From NCBI GenBank assembly GCA_903925015.1, contig CAIYDY010000441.1:62001-126000 (forward strand): a DNA stretch of 64,000 nucleotides, read 5' to 3'. Shown here piece after piece: positions 61,081 to 64,000 of this stretch. The translations under genes were made by a program, and so were the position numbers. Every line of letters begins with the position of its first letter. Position 1 is the first letter of the stretch. The notes below the pieces were generated by a model that was not told the origin of the DNA, ran no database searches, and worked only from the letters and a program-made list of their open reading frames with translations. The DNA comes from an uncultured Acidobacteriia bacterium (GTDB lineage: Bacteria > Acidobacteriota > Terriglobia > Bryobacterales > Bryobacteraceae).

Positions 61081-62361
61081 CTAGCATGCCGCTTGGATGA
61101 GGCGGTAGTTTTTCTTGCCGGAGCGGAGCATCAGGGCGTTGCCCCATGTTAGATCCGCTGTTGTGACAGGCCGTTGGACCGCGGTCTGACGGATGTTGCT
61201 TAGGGAGACGCCGCCGCCTTCGATCAGCTTGCGTGCCGCGCCCTTGCTTTCGGCGACTCCGCAGCGGACCAGGAGATCCACCAAGCCGATGCCGGTTTCG
61301 AGTTCGGCACGCGGAATCGACGTTACAGGGACTTCGCGGGCCAGCATTTCCACGACTTCCGGTGACGGCGAATCGGCCCACTCACCGAACAGGATGCGGC
61401 TGGCGGCTTCCACCGATTGGACCGCTTCCTTGCCGTGGACGATCCCTGTGCACTCGGCGGCGAGGACACGTTGGGCTTGGCGGGCGGCCGGGTTTTCGGC
61501 GACTGCGGTTTCCAGTTGCGCAATGGTGGCCTGATCGAGGAACGTGAACAGCTTCAGGTACTTGACCACGTCCGAATCCGCCGTCTGGAGCCAGTATTGG
61601 TACATCTGGTACGGGCTGGTTCGGGCTGCGTCGAGCCAGACGGCACCTTCCTCGGTCTTGCCGAATTTCTTGCCGGTCGAGGTGGTGAGCAGCGGGAACG
61701 TGATGCCCTCGCTGCGGCCACCCAGAATACGCCGGATCAGCTCGCGGCCAGAGAGGATGTTGCCCCACTGGTCGCTGCCGCCCATCTGGATTTCGCAGTT
61801 GTGGCTCTGGAACAGGTGGTAGAAATCATACGCCTGCAGCAGCATGTAGCTGAATTCGGTGTACGAGATGCCCTGGTCGCGCTCTTCGAGACGGGTGCGG
61901 ACCGAATCGCGCTTGATCATCTCATTGACTGAGAAGTGCTTGCCAATGTCGCGGAGGAAGCCCAGAAGGTCGAGCGGCAGGAGCCAATCGGCGTTGTTGA
62001 GGACCTCGCCCTTTTCGGGGTCGGAAAGATCGAAAAAGCGGGAGAGTTGCTTGCCGATGGAGACGGCGTTGTTCGCCGTGTGTTCCAAGGTGAGCAGGGT
62101 ACGCTCGGAACCCTTGCCGGAGGGGTCGCCGATAAGGCCGGTACCGCCGCCAACCAGAACGAGGGGCTTGTGTCCATGGCGCTGCGCGTGGGCGAGCGCC
62201 ATCACGGGAATCAGGCTCCCAAGGTGGAGGCTATCGGCGGTCGGGTCAAAGCCAACGTACATGGTGCGCCGGGAGGCGCTCAGAAATTGGTCGAGATCGT
62301 CGCCGGTAGTGGCTTCCAGGAAGCCCCTCCAGCGCAATTCCTCAAGAAAGCTGTCGCTCAT
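61081..62361 (-). CDS. tyrS: Tyrosyl-tRNA synthetase
   Basis: 426 residues. Charges tRNA-Tyr. HIGH-like HLGSLIPVMALAHAQRHG, tyrosine pocket YVGFDPTADSLHLG, DQWGNILSGRELI, and KMSKS-like GKKFGKTEEGAVW (here KFGKT). C-terminal S4 RNA-binding domain (GAARKLIEGGGVSLSNIRQT). Its ATG overlaps the chorismate mutase stop by four bases. Presence of the tRNA ligase in a tyrosine operon is sensible but not universal. Confidence 0.97.
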   Translation of the reverse strand: MSDSFLEELRWRGFLEATTGDDLDQFLSASRRTMYVGFDPTADSLHLGSLIPVMALAHAQRHGHKPLVLVGGGTGLIGDPSGKGSERTLLTLEHTANNAVSIGKQLSRFFDLSDPEKGEVLNNADWLLPLDLLGFLRDIGKHFSVNEMIKRDSVRTRLEERDQGISYTEFSYMLLQAYDFYHLFQSHNCEIQMGGSDQWGNILSGRELIRRILGGRSEGITFPLLTTSTGKKFGKTEEGAVWLDAARTSPYQMYQYWLQTADSDVVKYLKLFTFLDQATIAQLETAVAENPAARQAQRVLAAECTGIVHGKEAVQSVEAASRILFGEWADSPSPEVVEMLAREVPVTSIPRAELETGIGLVDLLVRCGVAESKGAARKLIEGGGVSLSNIRQTAVQRPVTTADLTWGNALMLRSGKKNYRLIQAAC

Positions 62362-62678
62362 TGGCCCCCGCCATTCGCCTGCATGCGGTCCCGCTGGACC
62401 TTGCGCATTTCGTCAATGATCCGCTCGAAGATCCGACGGACTGCGTCATTCGGCAGCGGTCCCTGGTTGTTGTCGGTCACGTTGGCGAAAACCTTCTCCT
62501 CGCGGTTGGGCTCATAGACGGGCAACTGCGCCTCTTGTTTGATGCGTCCGACCTCTTGCACGATGGCCGTCCGTTCATTGAGCAGTTGCAGAATCTGCCG
62601 GTCGACGATATCGATTCCGGCCCGGCACTGGGCTAGGGCGGCTTGGGCTTGTGTTAGCGCTTCTGTTGGTTCCGGCAT
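62358..62678 (-). CDS. Chorismate mutase (AroQ type)
   Basis: 106 residues. It converts chorismate to prephenate. The helical AroQ pattern is clear: RAGIDIVDRQILQLLNERTA (catalytic Arg), then VGRIKQEAQLPVYEPNREEK and IFERIIDEMRKVQRD. No transit or fused domain. It is four bases overlapped with tyrS and five bases after trpA. Confidence 0.92.
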   Translation of the reverse strand: MPEPTEALTQAQAALAQCRAGIDIVDRQILQLLNERTAIVQEVGRIKQEAQLPVYEPNREEKVFANVTDNNQGPLPNDAVRRIFERIIDEMRKVQRDRMQANGGGQ

Positions 62679-62683
62679 CGGAT

Positions 62684-63484
62684 TTACGATATCGCGCCGC
62701 CGCTGGTTTTCCCAAGCGGTTGCGTCAACTCCCTCATGAATTGTTCCACTCCGGACGGGTCGCGCTCAATTTGGCGCACAATGGCGCTGCCGACGACCAC
62801 GGCCTCCACCTTGCCGACGAATGCGGCAACGTGTTCGGGCTTGGAGATGCCGAATCCCATCGCGAGTGGCAGGTCCGTGTGGGCGCGCATGCGCTCGACG
62901 AGCGGCATGGCGGAATCGGAAATGTTCTGTTGCTCGCCGGTGATGCCGGTGCGGGACACCATGTAGACGAAGCCGCTGGAATACTGGGCGACCAGTTTCA
63001 GGCGGGCTTCGGTGCTGGTGGGTGCTGCGAGGAAGACGGTGTCGAGACCGGCGGCGCGCATCTGGGACACGTATTCGCCGGCTTCCTCGACACTGGCGTC
63101 GGTGAGGAGGCAGCCATCGATTCCGGCGGCCTTGGCGTCATGCGCGAGGCGCTCAAAACCGTAGCGGAGGGCTGGATTCAGATAGGTGAAGAGCAGGAGC
63201 GGCACTTCGGAGGTCTTGCGGATCTCGCGGGCGATTTCCAGAACGCGGGCGAGCGTGGTTCCGGCCTTGAGGGCGCGTTCGCCGGCGAGCTGGATGACGG
63301 GGCCGTCGGCAATGGGATCGGAGAAAGGCACGCCGAGCTCGATCAGGTCTGCTCCGCCACGTTCAAGGGCTGCAACGAGGCCGGGGGTTGCGTCCGGGGT
63401 GGGGTCGCCTGCGGTGAGGTAGGCGATCATGCCGCAGCGGTTTTCGGCCTTGAGGCGTTGGAAAAGCTGACCGATACGAGTCAT
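62684..63484 (-). CDS. trpA: Tryptophan synthase alpha subunit
   Basis: 266 residues. It cleaves indole-3-glycerol phosphate. [20 protein letters not shown] carries the catalytic Glu and Asp region; [17 protein letters not shown] and [15 protein letters not shown] are family signatures. Its ATG overlaps the trpB stop by four bases, as usual for this heterotetramer. Confidence 0.97.
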   Translation of the reverse strand: MTRIGQLFQRLKAENRCGMIAYLTAGDPTPDATPGLVAALERGGADLIELGVPFSDPIADGPVIQLAGERALKAGTTLARVLEIAREIRKTSEVPLLLFTYLNPALRYGFERLAHDAKAAGIDGCLLTDASVEEAGEYVSQMRAAGLDTVFLAAPTSTEARLKLVAQYSSGFVYMVSRTGITGEQQNISDSAMPLVERMRAHTDLPLAMGFGISKPEHVAAFVGKVEAVVVGSAIVRQIERDPSGVEQFMRELTQPLGKTSGGAIS

Positions 63485-64000
63485 TTGGCGTCCAGTTCGG
63501 GGAGGTTTTCCCGGTAGATGTCGATGTCCTTGTCACCTCGTCCCGAAAGGTTGACGATGAAGGTCTGGCCGGGGTGCGCGGGGGCGATGCGGATCGCTTC
63601 CGCAACAGCGTGCGCGGATTCGAGGGCGGGGATGATGCCTTCGGTGCGGCTCAGGGTGACGGCGGCGGCGATGGCGTCGGTATCGTTGCAGGAACCGTAC
63701 TCGGCACGGCAGAGATCGTGGAGCAGGGCGTGTTCCGGGCCGACGGATGCGTAATCGAGGCCTGCGGACACGGAGTGGGTGAGCGAGATTTGGCCATCCT
63801 CGTCCTGCAGGAGGTAACTGCGGGTGCCTTGGAGAACTCCGGGGGAGCCGCCTTCGAAACGTGCGGCATGCTGGCCGAGGCCGGGACCGCGTCCACCGGC
63901 TTCGACGCCGATGAGGCGCACGCCGTCATCCTCTATAAAAGGATGGAAGATGCCGATGGCGTTGGAGCCGCCGCCGACGCAGGCGATGACGGCGTCCGGC
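63481..64000 (-). CDS. trpB: Tryptophan synthase beta subunit, C-terminal part
   Basis: The frame is open to the right edge, so this is the C-terminal ~172 residues. PLP-phosphate loop [48 protein letters not shown], and [14 protein letters not shown] match TrpB. It condenses indole with serine. Heads the visible part of the aromatic operon; genes upstream are outside the window. Confidence 0.96.
   Translation of the reverse strand, partial: PDAVIACVGGGSNAIGIFHPFIEDDGVRLIGVEAGGRGPGLGQHAARFEGGSPGVLQGTRSYLLQDEDGQISLTHSVSAGLDYASVGPEHALLHDLCRAEYGSCNDTDAIAAAVTLSRTEGIIPALESAHAVAEAIRIAPAHPGQTFIVNLSGRGDKDIDIYRENLPELDAK

Noticed and set aside
62651-63517. Plus-strand 288-codon frame over trpA
   Set aside because: Antisense shadow of trpA.

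Overview
The window looks like a chromosomal segment of an Acidobacteria member, probably of the Solibacter/Bryobacter lineage. The reasons are two Oar-like TonB-dependent receptors with an N-terminal carboxypeptidase-regulatory domain, a secreted beta-propeller protein ending in the Solibacter-type C-terminal domain (TIGR03437-like), DUF6152/GRP-rich secreted proteins, high GC, and a GatB-dependent tRNA amidation gene. This placement is inference from gene content. Both edges cut genes: tamB at the left, trpB at the right.

Region by region: 1-4.7 kb holds the end of tamB, a minus-strand operon (secreted YCII-like protein, MarR regulator, secreted unknown protein) with a perfect 16-bp palindrome over its promoter and start, and a secreted thioredoxin-like protein. 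4.7-7.6 kb is deoB-tpiA-amidohydrolase. 7.7-10.9 kb has a divergent chemoreceptor-like protein and exported MsrA and MsrB, closed by a strong bidirectional terminator. 10.9-17.8 kb has a large beta-propeller protein and the housekeeping run aroC-def-fmt-argJ. 17.9-22.8 kb is a plus-strand cluster: two related Cys-rich secreted proteins, an Oar-like receptor and a BNR propeller with a CxCC motif. 22.7-23.7 kb is a small insertion next to tRNA-Leu(UAA), flanked by direct repeats and carrying a DUF104 antitoxin with a broken vapC. 23.7-35.9 kb has MarC, an M2 peptidase, gatB, bcp, RNase T2, several exported hydrolases, and a GntR-ABC-M50 operon.

36.0-38.2 kb is a DUF6152 gene with two small membrane proteins. 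38.4-40.1 kb has an HTH protein, ridA and trxB. 40.2-44.95 kb is the most striking locus: an iron-import operon with an FTR1 permease fused to a DUF2318 domain, two FtsX/MacB-type permeases, and an ABC ATPase fused to a DtxR-family iron-sensing regulator. A large Oar-like receptor lies just upstream. 48.3-49.8 kb has an FAH-family hydrolase and tag.

49.9-58.5 kb is an L-rhamnose catabolic set: rhaEW, a PMI-like cupin that could be the missing isomerase, and rhaB. It is split by an island (53.5-57.0 kb) with a Ser/Thr kinase bearing a C-terminal zinc ribbon, a membrane protein, a broken higB with intact higA, and a broken HD-domain ppGpp hydrolase-like gene. A third toxin-antitoxin pair (brnT broken, brnA intact) follows rhaB. 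From 59.1 kb to the end is an aromatic amino-acid operon on the minus strand: trpB-trpA-chorismate mutase-tyrS-aroF(DAHP synthase)-tyrA.

A recurring pattern is that all three toxin-antitoxin loci keep an open antitoxin frame while each toxin carries two single-base frameshifts. Almost all other genes in the window are intact.
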